A DNA stretch of 8,251 nucleotides, taken from Clostridia bacterium (GTDB lineage Bacteria > Bacillota_A > Clostridia > Christensenellales > Aristaeellaceae). Numbering within the stretch: position 1 is the stretch's first letter; every line of letters starts with the position of its first letter. Below the pieces are notes generated by a model, which saw only the letters and a list, made by a program, of their open reading frames with translations, was not told the origin of the DNA and ran no database searches. The stretch is taken from NCBI GenBank assembly GCA_017399225.1, contig JAFQEB010000105.1, positions 1 to 8,251 on the forward strand, written 5' to 3'. A program made the translations under genes and the position numbers. Positions 1 through 5,775 of the stretch are shown here, in pieces.

Positions 1-2
1 AT

Positions 3-54
3 TTGCAGAGGGTTTCTTCCGCTGAAAGCGGAAATTCAGAGAAACCCTCTGCAA
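3..54. repeat. Long inverted repeat with nested inner hairpin
   Basis: A perfect 15-bp inverted repeat pairs 3-17 (TTGCAGAGGGTTTCT) with 40-54. Inside it, CCGC at 19-22 pairs with GCGG at 28-31 around TGAAA. The result is a nested stem-loop. There is no T-run after it on the + strand, so it is not a plain intrinsic terminator for a gene to its left. It may be a copy of a dispersed palindromic intergenic repeat or the end of an upstream transcript; the left edge of the window prevents a decision. The pairing is read directly; the repeat-family idea is inference. Confidence 0.75.
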
Positions 55-113
55 CCCGAGCCGCCCAGCACCGCAGCCGCAAAGCGGACAACTCATAGGG
101 AAAAGAGGGGGGA

Positions 114-180
114 CCGGGGGGAAAGCACCATTTTGCTTTCCACCCGGCGGCTTTGCGCCGCTTTCGACGCGCGAAAGCGG
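114..180. repeat. Cluster of three overlapping stem-loops
   Basis: Three hairpins are packed together. First, 114-126 pairs with 135-147 (13 positions, one G/A mismatch, loop ACCATTTT). Second, CGGCG at 145-149 pairs with CGCCG at 156-160. Third, a perfect 9-bp stem pairs CCGCTTTCG (158-166) with CGAAAGCGG (172-180). Neighbouring stems share bases (145-147 and 158-160), so the second competes with the first and third if the region is transcribed. The block lies more than 120 bases upstream of the likely start of the ABC mRNA, so it is probably not part of that leader. I see no reading frame here. Confidence 0.65.
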
Positions 181-302
181 CTCCCTGCGGCAAAACAATC
201 CAGCCTTGCAGGAAAAAAGAACCTCCACAAATTCAAGTTTATCTCCTTCATCTCACTTTTATAGAAAAACAGCGTTGTTTGCTACCCAAATCCGCCATTT
301 TG

Positions 303-311
303 TGATAGAAT
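303..311 (+). promoter_or_regulatory. Candidate extended -10 promoter for the ABC operon
   Basis: TGATAGAAT at 303-311 fits an extended -10 element (TG-N then TAGAAT). It would start the mRNA near 318, about 28 bases before the ATG at 346. A good -35 is missing: the best match, TTGCTA at 279-284, is 21 bases away, which is too far. An extended -10 can work with a weak -35. A small dyad (AAACA 267-271 / TGTTT 276-280) just upstream could bind a regulator, but this is speculative. The surrounding 230-345 stretch is clearly more AT-rich than the rest of the window, as expected for a promoter region. Confidence 0.4.
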
Positions 312-334
312 ATTCAGACATGCATATTTCACAT

Positions 335-340
335 GGAGGA
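335..340 (+). promoter_or_regulatory. Ribosome binding site of the first ABC gene
   Basis: GGAGGA lies 5 bases before the ATG at 346, fixing that start. It also rules out the overlapping ATG at 333, whose codons would include the site itself. Confidence 0.85.
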
Positions 341-345
341 ATACC

Positions 346-2238
346 ATGAAGACACTGAAATTCGCAGGGCGCTACGTCCTGCGCCACTGGTGGCAGTACC
401 TGCTGGGCATCGCCGCCCTGTATGTGGTCGATCAGGTGAACGTCTATGTGCCGGAATACACCGGCAACATCATCGACGGCCTGACCAATGCCACCTTCAC
501 CATGGACGACGCAATGCGCATCGTGTGGATGATCCTAGGCATGGGCGCCATCATCGCCATTGGCCGCTTCTGCTGGCGCTTCTTTATCTTCGGCGCAGCC
601 CGCTCCATCGAAAAGGAGATCCGTCAGGACATGTACGGACACCTTTCCACGCTGAGTATGCGCTACTTCAATCAGCACAAGACCGGCGACCTGATGGCCC
701 ACTTCACCAATGACCTGATGGCCGTGCGCCAGCTGCTGGGCATGACGGTCATCACCGCCTTTGATGCCTCGGTCATGATGATCCTGGTGCTCTGGCAGAT
801 GATCGCCACCGTCGATCCCCGGCTGACCGCCGTGGCCATCGTGCCGCTGCTGGTCATCTGCGTGGGCGACTTCTTCTACGGCAAGGTGATGCACAAGCGC
901 TTCCAGGAGAAGCAGGCCGCCTTCTCTGCCCTGACGGATCAGGTGCAGGAGAGCGTCAGCGGCATCCGGGTCATCAAGGCCTTCGTGCAGGAGCGCAAGG
1001 AGCTCTACGCCTTTGCCAAAACCACCGCTGCCGCCCAGGAGAAGAACCTGAACGTGGTGCGCCTCCACGCCCTGATGATGCCTCTGATGGATATCATCAT
1101 CGGCCTGAGCAGCCTGGCAACGCTGATCTACGGCGGCTACCTGGCCATCCACGGGGAGATCTCCGTGGGCCAGTTCGTGGCCTTCAACTCCTACATCGGT
1201 ATGCTGGTGTGGCCCATGATGGCCGTGGGCGAGTGCATCACCTCCATCTCCCAGGGCACCGCTTCCCTCAGCCGCATCCATCAGATCTTCCTGGAGCAGC
1301 CCGACATCACCGACGGTCCCCGGACGGATCACAGCGTTACCCGCCTCAGCGGCCCCGTCGCCCTGAACGACCTGACCTTCGCCTATCCCTCCCAGCCGGA
1401 CGTGCAGGTGCTGCAGAACATCAGCGTCACCATCCAGCCCGGCGAGACGCTGGCAGTCATCGGTCGCACCGGCTCCGGCAAGACGACCATCCCCAGCCTC
1501 CTGACCCGCCTGTACGACGTGGCAGAACGCGACGACCAGCCCGCGATGATCACCATCGGCGGCCGGGACATCCGGGAGATCCCCCTGGCCGTGCTGCGCG
1601 AGGGCATCGCCTGCGTGCCCCAGGACAACTTCCTTTTCTCCGATACCCTGCATAACAACATCGCCTTCGGCGCGCGGGAAAAGTCCGCCGAGTCGGTCAT
1701 CCATGCCGCGCAGCTGGCCTGTATCCACGATAACATCGCCGTCTTCCCCGAGCAGTATGAAACCGTGGTGGGCGAGCGCGGCGTGACCCTCTCCGGCGGC
1801 CAGAAGCAGCGCTCCTCCATCGCCCGCGCGCTGATGAAGACCACCGATCCCATCGTCGCCGCACCCATCCTCATCCTGGACGACGCGCTCTCCGCCGTGG
1901 ATACCGACACCGAGCGGCAGATCCTGGATAACCTGCGCACCCTGCGCGGCGGCCAGGACGGGCAGAACGAACGCATCACCATCATCATCGCCCACCGCAT
2001 CTCCACCATCCAGGATGCGGATCACATCCTCGTGCTGGATGACGGCCGCATGGCGGAATACGGCACCCATGACGAGCTGATCGCCCGCGCCGGGCTGTAC
2101 AAGAGCATCTTCGACAAGCAGCAGCTGGAAAAGCAGCTGCGCGAGGAGCATCCGGACATCGATGCGGAAAACGTCAAGTATAAGGTGGAACCCGGTTTCG
2201 ACTCCACCAAAAGGAAGGAGGGCGCCGCACATGTCTGA
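346..2238 (+). CDS. ABC exporter subunit with degenerate catalytic site (BmrC/YheI-like)
   Basis: This 630-residue half-transporter (exporter fold) is one half of a multidrug/lipid-type export pump in the cytoplasmic membrane. The N-terminal half has about six hydrophobic helices (roughly residues 15-36, 56-82, 133-155, 156-178, 243-270, 276-298). The C-terminal half is an ATPase domain. Visible motifs are Walker A G373-RTGSGKTT, Q-loop Gln426, an intact signature LSGGQ (482-486), Walker B ILILDD ending at 512-513, D-loop SAVD and H-loop His550. Residue 513, normally the catalytic Glu, is Asp. This is the hallmark of the degenerate subunit in heterodimeric exporters such as BmrC, LmrC and TM287. 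Short extra segments precede Walker B (about 499-505) and the H-loop. The start follows GGAGGA with 5-base spacing. The stop overlaps the next gene by 8 bases, so the two are co-translated partners. Substrate is unknown; drug export is only a family expectation. Confidence 0.93.
   Translation: MKTLKFAGRYVLRHWWQYLLGIAALYVVDQVNVYVPEYTGNIIDGLTNATFTMDDAMRIVWMILGMGAIIAIGRFCWRFFIFGAARSIEKEIRQDMYGHLSTLSMRYFNQHKTGDLMAHFTNDLMAVRQLLGMTVITAFDASVMMILVLWQMIATVDPRLTAVAIVPLLVICVGDFFYGKVMHKRFQEKQAAFSALTDQVQESVSGIRVIKAFVQERKELYAFAKTTAAAQEKNLNVVRLHALMMPLMDIIIGLSSLATLIYGGYLAIHGEISVGQFVAFNSYIGMLVWPMMAVGECITSISQGTASLSRIHQIFLEQPDITDGPRTDHSVTRLSGPVALNDLTFAYPSQPDVQVLQNISVTIQPGETLAVIGRTGSGKTTIPSLLTRLYDVAERDDQPAMITIGGRDIREIPLAVLREGIACVPQDNFLFSDTLHNNIAFGAREKSAESVIHAAQLACIHDNIAVFPEQYETVVGERGVTLSGGQKQRSSIARALMKTTDPIVAAPILILDDALSAVDTDTERQILDNLRTLRGGQDGQNERITIIIAHRISTIQDADHILVLDDGRMAEYGTHDELIARAGLYKSIFDKQQLEKQLREEHPDIDAENVKYKVEPGFDSTKRKEGAAHV
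2215..2222 (+). promoter_or_regulatory. Ribosome binding site that fixes the second ABC start
   Basis: AAGGAGGG inside the end of the first ABC gene lies 8 bases before the ATG at 2231. It supports that start over the in-frame ATG at 2162, which would add 23 atypical residues and has no comparable site. Confidence 0.85.
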
Positions 2239-4075
2239 GTTCGTCAAGGGCCTGAACAAGAACGAAGGCAATGACATCCAGTACAAGGGCAACGCCTTCC
2301 TGCGCCTGATGGGCTATATCCGCCCCTACTGGAAGACCGTTGTCATCTGCTGCCTGCTGGTGGCTGTGCTGACCGCCCTGGAGCTGTTCCGGCCCCAGCT
2401 GATCGGCAACGCCATCGACCGCTACATCACCCAGACCAACGTGACCGAACCCCAGACGCCCGACCAGCGCTTCAACGGCATCCTCATCACCGCCGCGCTG
2501 TATGTGGGCGTGCTGATCATCTCCTTCTTCTGCAACCGCACCCAGTACCTGATGATCCAGGAAATGGGCCAGAAGATCGTCTACACCCTGCGCATGGAGA
2601 TCATGGCCCATGTGCAGAGCCTGTCCATGCGCTACTTCGATACGACCCCCGTAGGCCGCATCGTCACCCGTATCACCAACGATACCGAATCCATCAACGA
2701 CCTGTATTCCAACATCATCGTCCGTCTGTTCCGCAACGTGGTCAAGGTCATCGCGCTGATCCTCTGGATGTTCGCCCTCGACCCCAAGATGGCCCTGCTG
2801 TCCCTGGTGATGGTGCCTGTGGTGGCCGTGCTGACCTTCATCTTCCGCAGGCTCAGCCGCAAGTGCTACCAGATCGTCCGCACCCGCATCACCGCGCTGA
2901 ACACCTTCCTCTCCGAGCATCTTTCCGGAATGCGCATCATCCAGATCTTCAACCGCGAGGAGGAGAAGTGCGCCGAGTTCGGCGAGAAGAACCAGCAGCT
3001 GTACAAGGCCGGCTTCCGGGAGATGATGATCTTCGGCATCTTCCGTCCGCTGATCTACTTCTCCTCCATCTCCGCTACCGCCATCATCCTGGGCGGCGGC
3101 AGCGCTCAGGTGCTGGAGGGCGCCATCTCCATCGGCGTTTTGTACATGTTCACCCAGTACATCGGTCAGCTCTTCCAGCCCATCCAGGAGCTGGCGGAGA
3201 TGTTCACGACCCTGCAGAGCGCCATCGCCTCCGCTGAAAAGATCTTCACCGTGCTGGACGTGGAGTCCGACGTGCAGGAGCAGGAGGAGCCCGTGAAGCT
3301 CCCCGGCGTCCGCGGCCGCATCGAGTTCGATCACGTCTGGTTTGCCTATGAGACAGTGGACGGCGAAACCCCCACCGAGGCCAACATGGACAAGGCTCAC
3401 TGGGTGCTCAGGGACGTTTCCTTCGTCATTGAGCCCGGCCAGAAGGTCGCCTTCGTCGGTGCGACCGGCGCAGGCAAGTCCTCCATCCTCAACCTCATCG
3501 GCCGCTACTACGACATTCAGAAGGGCGCCATCCGTATCGACGGCGTGGACGTGCGCGAGCTTTCCCGCGAGCAGATCCGCTCCGCCATCGGACAGGTACA
3601 GCAGGACGTGTTCATCTTCACCGGCGACGTGGCCCACAACATCCGCCTGCGGGACGAGAGCATCACCGACGAGGCGATCCACCAGGCCGCGATCCACACC
3701 AACGCCTCCCGCTTCATCGAGCGCCTGCCCGACGGGTATCACGAGAAGGTCACCGAGCGCGGCGCCACCTTCTCCGCCGGTCAGCGCCAGCTGCTGTCCT
3801 TTGCCCGCACCCTTGCCTACGATCCGACCATCCTGATCCTGGATGAGGCCACCGCCAACATCGACACCGAGACCGAGCAGTGGATCCAGGAAGCCGTCAA
3901 GCATCTGATGGAGGGCCGCACCTCCATCATGGTCGCCCACCGCCTCTCCACCATCCAGCACTGCGACCGCATCATCGTCATGCACCACGGCAAGATCCGC
4001 GAATCCGGCACCCATCAGGAGCTCCTGGAACAAAACGGCATCTACAAAAAGCTCTACCAGCTCCAACTCTCCTAA
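2231..4075 (+). CDS. ABC exporter subunit with catalytic Glu (BmrD/YheH-like)
   Basis: A 614-residue half-transporter, partner of the gene before it (8-base overlap). The membrane domain fills roughly residues 30-330, with clear hydrophobic helices near 35-56, 82-102, 162-182 and 186-206. The ATPase domain follows: Walker A G410-ATGAGKSS, Q-loop near Gln457-Gln458, Walker B ILILDE with catalytic Glu539, D-loop ANID (542-545) and H-loop His570. The signature is FSAGQ (514-518) rather than LSGGQ. In a head-to-tail dimer this altered signature faces the Asp-bearing Walker B of the partner, while this subunit's Glu539 faces the partner's intact LSGGQ. One ATP site would therefore be degenerate and one fully catalytic, as in BmrCD, LmrCD and TM287/288. 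An acidic insert of about 12 residues (near 375-390) lies between the first strand and Walker A. A longer in-frame start at 2162 is less likely. Confidence 0.93.
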   Translation: MSEFVKGLNKNEGNDIQYKGNAFLRLMGYIRPYWKTVVICCLLVAVLTALELFRPQLIGNAIDRYITQTNVTEPQTPDQRFNGILITAALYVGVLIISFFCNRTQYLMIQEMGQKIVYTLRMEIMAHVQSLSMRYFDTTPVGRIVTRITNDTESINDLYSNIIVRLFRNVVKVIALILWMFALDPKMALLSLVMVPVVAVLTFIFRRLSRKCYQIVRTRITALNTFLSEHLSGMRIIQIFNREEEKCAEFGEKNQQLYKAGFREMMIFGIFRPLIYFSSISATAIILGGGSAQVLEGAISIGVLYMFTQYIGQLFQPIQELAEMFTTLQSAIASAEKIFTVLDVESDVQEQEEPVKLPGVRGRIEFDHVWFAYETVDGETPTEANMDKAHWVLRDVSFVIEPGQKVAFVGATGAGKSSILNLIGRYYDIQKGAIRIDGVDVRELSREQIRSAIGQVQQDVFIFTGDVAHNIRLRDESITDEAIHQAAIHTNASRFIERLPDGYHEKVTERGATFSAGQRQLLSFARTLAYDPTILILDEATANIDTETEQWIQEAVKHLMEGRTSIMVAHRLSTIQHCDRIIVMHHGKIRESGTHQELLEQNGIYKKLYQLQLS

Positions 4076-4080
4076 AGGGG

Positions 4081-4098
4081 GGGACTTCGTCCCGTTTT
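4081..4098 (+). terminator. Possible weak terminator after the ABC operon
   Basis: Five bases after the stop codon, GGGAC (4081-4085) pairs with GTCCC (4089-4093) around TTC, followed by GTTTT. The stem is short and the T-run is only four, so termination may be partial. The larger GC-rich hairpin at 4103-4148 follows at once and could help. Confidence 0.4.
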
Positions 4099-4102
4099 GG
4101 CG

Positions 4103-4148
4103 CTCCCGCGCGGCGTTGGTTCCTTTGCAGGAGTCCCGCCGCGCGGAG
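4103..4148. repeat. GC-rich nested inverted repeat
   Basis: A perfect 10-bp repeat pairs CCGCGCGGCG (4106-4115) with CGCCGCGCGG (4137-4146). It extends by two more pairs past a bulged C (4103-4104 with 4147-4148). The loop contains its own small stem, TCCT (4121-4124) with AGGA (4129-4132). It is very stable but has no T-run, so it could protect the 3' end of the ABC mRNA or be part of a repeat element. Confidence 0.7.
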
Positions 4149-4274
4149 GGCGCGGCGCGACGCATAACCTGCCGCAAAGAGTGTGCCAAAGGGCTCTCCC
4201 TCCGGGAAATTCGTTCGGGGGAGCGTAAGCTTCCTTCCTCATAAAGCCTCCCTCCTCGAGGCGCGACGCGTTAA

Positions 4275-4299
4275 GAAAACATGCCAGTGGCAGGTTTTC
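4275..4299. repeat. 25-base near-perfect palindrome
   Basis: GAAAAC (4275-4280) pairs with GTTTTC (4294-4299), and TGCCA (4282-4286) with TGGCA (4288-4292), with one A/G mismatch, all centred on 4287. The loop is essentially absent, so this reads better as a DNA palindrome (protein site or repeat-element end) than as an RNA hairpin. It resembles a palindrome I recall as recurrent between genes in gut Clostridia; that link is from memory, not tested. Confidence 0.6.
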
Positions 4300-4343
4300 A
4301 GCCAAAGCGGGGAGTAATCTATGATTGCGACCGGAACAGGTGG

Positions 4344-4391
4344 CATCGCGCTGGCGCGATGACGGAAGGAGTTCTGGCAGCCGCAAGGCTG
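4344..4391. repeat. Two successive small hairpins
   Basis: CATCGCG (4344-4350) pairs perfectly with CGCGATG (4355-4361) around CTGG. Further on, CAGCC (4378-4382) pairs with GGCTG (4387-4391) around a GCAA tetraloop. Both would form in a transcript reading toward the phosphatase gene. No known RNA family is recognised. Confidence 0.45.
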
Positions 4392-4444
4392 ACTGAGAAG
4401 GCTGCACCGCAACACCCAGCCCGCCGCAAAGGCACACACAAAAA

Positions 4445-4500
4445 GGCTCTCTCCCGAGGGAGCTGTCAGCGGACAAAGCCAATAACTGAGGGAGTCCCCT
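4445..4500. repeat. Probable copy of a clostridial palindromic intergenic repeat
   Basis: The segment begins GGCTCTCTCCCGAGGGAGCT and ends in ACTGAGGGAGTCCC. The arrangement (GGCTC, then GGGAGCTGTC, then CTGAGGGAG) matches a type of short repeat I recall as widespread between genes in gut Clostridia genomes. It carries the hairpin CTCC (4451-4454) / GGAG (4459-4462) and a second GGGAG copy at 4490-4494. It ends just before the phosphatase ribosome binding site. Family assignment rests on memory only. Confidence 0.45.
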
Positions 4501-4515
4501 GGAAAGGAGCCGCAT

Positions 4516-5097
4516 ATGTCCAGCCTGCTGGAATCCACCGCCAATACCCGCCCGGTACTTCCCGGTTCTCTTCGCCTGCTCCGCAGCGACGCTCTTGTTG
4601 CCCCCACCAACGCGGATGTGCAATGGCTCCTCCGCCATGGCGTGACGACGCTGATCGACCTGCGCTCGGAAAAAGAGGTTCAGCGCCGTCCCTGCCCGCT
4701 GGCTGATGACCCCCGCTTCACCTGCCTGCACCTGCCCGTCACCGGCGGCAACGCCATGCCGGACAGCCCGCAGGACGTTCCCCGCTCCTATGCTGCCATG
4801 GTGGACGCCCGGATGGCCCGCATCCTGGACGCCATCGACAGCGCCGCGACAGGCGTGATGTTCTTCTGCGCTGCCGGAAAGGATCGCACAGGTGTGGTCT
4901 CCGCGCTCCTGCAGCACCGGGCCGGTATGCCCCGGGAGGCCATTGTCGCGGACTATGCGCTCTCCGGCACGAACCTCCGGGAGTTCCTCGCAGCCTTCGG
5001 CCGGCAGCACCCCGAGATCGACCCGGCCGTATACACCCCGCAGCCCGCCTATATGGAAGCCTTCCTGGACATGCTGGACGCCTCCCCCTGGGAATGA
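4516..5097 (+). CDS. Small tyrosine/dual-specificity-type phosphatase (Y_phosphatase3-like)
   Basis: A 193-residue Cys-dependent phosphatase that would remove phosphate from phosphotyrosine or similar esters via a phospho-cysteine intermediate. The catalytic loop is C118-AAGKD-R124-TG, fitting CX5R and the AGKDRTG signature of the MptpB/LipA-type family (Y_phosphatase3). LIDLRSEKEV (46-55) and the preceding LRSD match the conserved N-terminal core of that family. The usual NFRDLGG stretch at the N-terminus is missing, making the protein shorter than most relatives, and the residue before the catalytic Cys is Phe (FFCAAG) instead of the usual His. No signal peptide is visible, so it is probably cytoplasmic. 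The start is supported by AAAGGAG at 4503-4509, 6 bases upstream. It stands alone between the repeat-rich spacer and a gene with its own strong promoter. Substrate is unknown; lipid or sugar phosphates are possible. Confidence 0.85.
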   Translation: MSSLLESTANTRPVLPGSLRLLRSDALVAPTNADVQWLLRHGVTTLIDLRSEKEVQRRPCPLADDPRFTCLHLPVTGGNAMPDSPQDVPRSYAAMVDARMARILDAIDSAATGVMFFCAAGKDRTGVVSALLQHRAGMPREAIVADYALSGTNLREFLAAFGRQHPEIDPAVYTPQPAYMEAFLDMLDASPWE

Positions 5098-5129
5098 TCG
5101 CCCCATTCAAATACCGGTAAATTTTAGTG

Positions 5130-5157
5130 TTGACATTCAGATTTAATTCAATATAAT
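5130..5157 (+). promoter_or_regulatory. Strong sigma-A promoter for the secreted-protein gene
   Basis: TTGACA at 5130-5135 and TATAAT at 5152-5157 are both exact consensus hexamers, 16 bases apart. The setting is AT-rich in an otherwise GC-rich window. The start of transcription would be near 5164, giving a leader of about 48 bases. This predicts strong constitutive expression. Confidence 0.9.
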
Positions 5158-5211
5158 TAAAATCAATGGAGAAAATCCAGAAAAAATACAATCGAAAGGT
5201 TGGTACTTTCC

Positions 5212-5724
5212 ATGAAGAAGATCATCGCTCTGCTGCTGGTTCTGTGCATGGTCGTTCCCTTCGGCGTTTTCGCTGAGGAAGCTCCCGCCCTCAAGCTGGG
5301 CCAGGTTCAGTATGCTGCCCACGGCACCAAGTGCTTCGCCGTCATCACCGTCGTGATGCAGGGTGACGTCATCGCCATCGCTTACATCGACGAGTACCAG
5401 GTCGGCGCCAACATGACCGGCGTTCCGAACTCTGAGAACGGCTTCGGCGGCTTCGCCGATGGCAAGGTTCTGTACTCCAAGCGCGTCAACGCCGAGGCTT
5501 ACAGCACCAACATGGCCGCTGCCGGCTCCACCGTCGCGCTGGACGTGAACTACGACATCGTTCAGGCCTTCGCCCAGGGCAAGACCATTGCTGAGCTGGA
5601 AGCCATCATCGCTGGCTTCGCTGGCGACAAGCAGGCTGCTGTTGACGCCGTGACCGGCGCCACCCTGGTTGACACGCTGGGCTACCTGCAGGGCATCCTG
5701 GAGGCTGCCAAGGCTGCGAAGTAA
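5212..5724 (+). CDS. Small exported protein, possibly FMN-binding
   Basis: A 170-residue protein with a clear Sec signal peptide: MKK, a hydrophobic core, then VFA before E22, so cleavage is likely after Ala21. Cys12 lies in the core without a proper lipobox, so a lipoprotein is unlikely. The mature part has strand-like segments (KCFAVITVVMQGDVIAIAYI) and near the end D145-AVTGA-T151. That motif resembles the D-x-x-S/T-G-A-T/S site where ApbE links FMN to a Thr in secreted FMN-binding domains; Thr151 would be the target. This assignment is tentative and no ApbE or electron-transfer gene is in view. All lysines are AAG, and GTT/GCT codons are frequent, consistent with high expression. The ATG at 5212 is preferred: the TTG at 5200 abuts AAAGG (5195-5199), leaving no room for a ribosome, although 12 bases to the ATG is rather long. 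Own promoter and terminator make it a single-gene unit. Confidence 0.85.
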   Translation: MKKIIALLLVLCMVVPFGVFAEEAPALKLGQVQYAAHGTKCFAVITVVMQGDVIAIAYIDEYQVGANMTGVPNSENGFGGFADGKVLYSKRVNAEAYSTNMAAAGSTVALDVNYDIVQAFAQGKTIAELEAIIAGFAGDKQAAVDAVTGATLVDTLGYLQGILEAAKAAK

Positions 5725-5738
5725 TTCAAGGCAAACAT

Positions 5739-5772
5739 AAAGGAGACTGCTTTCGGGCAGCCTCCTTTTTTT
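5739..5772 (+). terminator. Intrinsic terminator of the secreted-protein gene
   Basis: AAAGGAG-A-CTGC (5739-5750) pairs with GCAG-C-CTCCTTT (5757-5768) with a single A/C mismatch and loop TTTCGG. The T-run spans 5766-5772. It starts 14 bases after the stop. On the other strand it also follows the MerR gene directly, with a poorer T-run (TTTATGTTT), so it may serve both convergent genes. Confidence 0.9.
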
Positions 5773-5775
5773 CTG

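Larger units (their letters stand above)
4076..4515. other. Non-coding, palindrome-rich spacer
   Basis: This 440-base gap holds no convincing gene. Short open frames cross it on both strands but lack a ribosome binding site and recognisable protein sequence. It carries at least five inverted repeats (4081-4093, 4103-4148, 4275-4299, 4344-4361, 4378-4391), plus a segment (4445-4500) that resembles palindromic repeats common between genes in gut Clostridia. I checked by eye for T-box, cobalamin and other riboswitch hallmarks and saw none. The phosphatase promoter must lie here or in read-through from the ABC operon; no strong -35/-10 pair is visible. Confidence 0.6.

Noticed and set aside
320..349. 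Nine-residue mini-ORF (MHISHGGIP) whose stop overlaps the ABC start as ATGA
   Set aside because: BmrCD-type pumps can have leader peptides, but this one has no ribosome binding site, and the predicted mRNA would begin almost at its start codon. No attenuator hairpin lies between it and the gene.
535..2292. Long open frame on the minus strand opposite the first ABC gene (585 codons)
   Set aside because: Antisense shadow of GC-rich coding DNA. The translation is low-complexity (rich in G, D, H, A), has no family motif, and the + strand frame is a clear ABC protein.
2174..4189. Long open frame on the minus strand opposite the second ABC gene (671 codons)
   Set aside because: Same reason: mirror of a well-supported ABC gene, with a biased composition and no ribosome binding site.
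4321..4440. Possible riboswitch or small SRP RNA upstream of the phosphatase
   Set aside because: There are hairpins and a GGAAGGAG-like string, but the conserved cores of SRP RNA, T-box and cobalamin elements are not there.
4239..4706. Open frames on both strands across the repeat-rich spacer (4281-4706 + and 4239-4610 -)
   Set aside because: No ribosome binding site and no protein-like sequence; they run through palindromes and into the phosphatase gene in other frames.
5200..5211. TTG start giving four extra residues on the secreted protein
   Set aside because: The only Shine-Dalgarno-like string (AAAGG, 5195-5199) directly abuts it, and the ATG at 5212 starts a perfect signal peptide.
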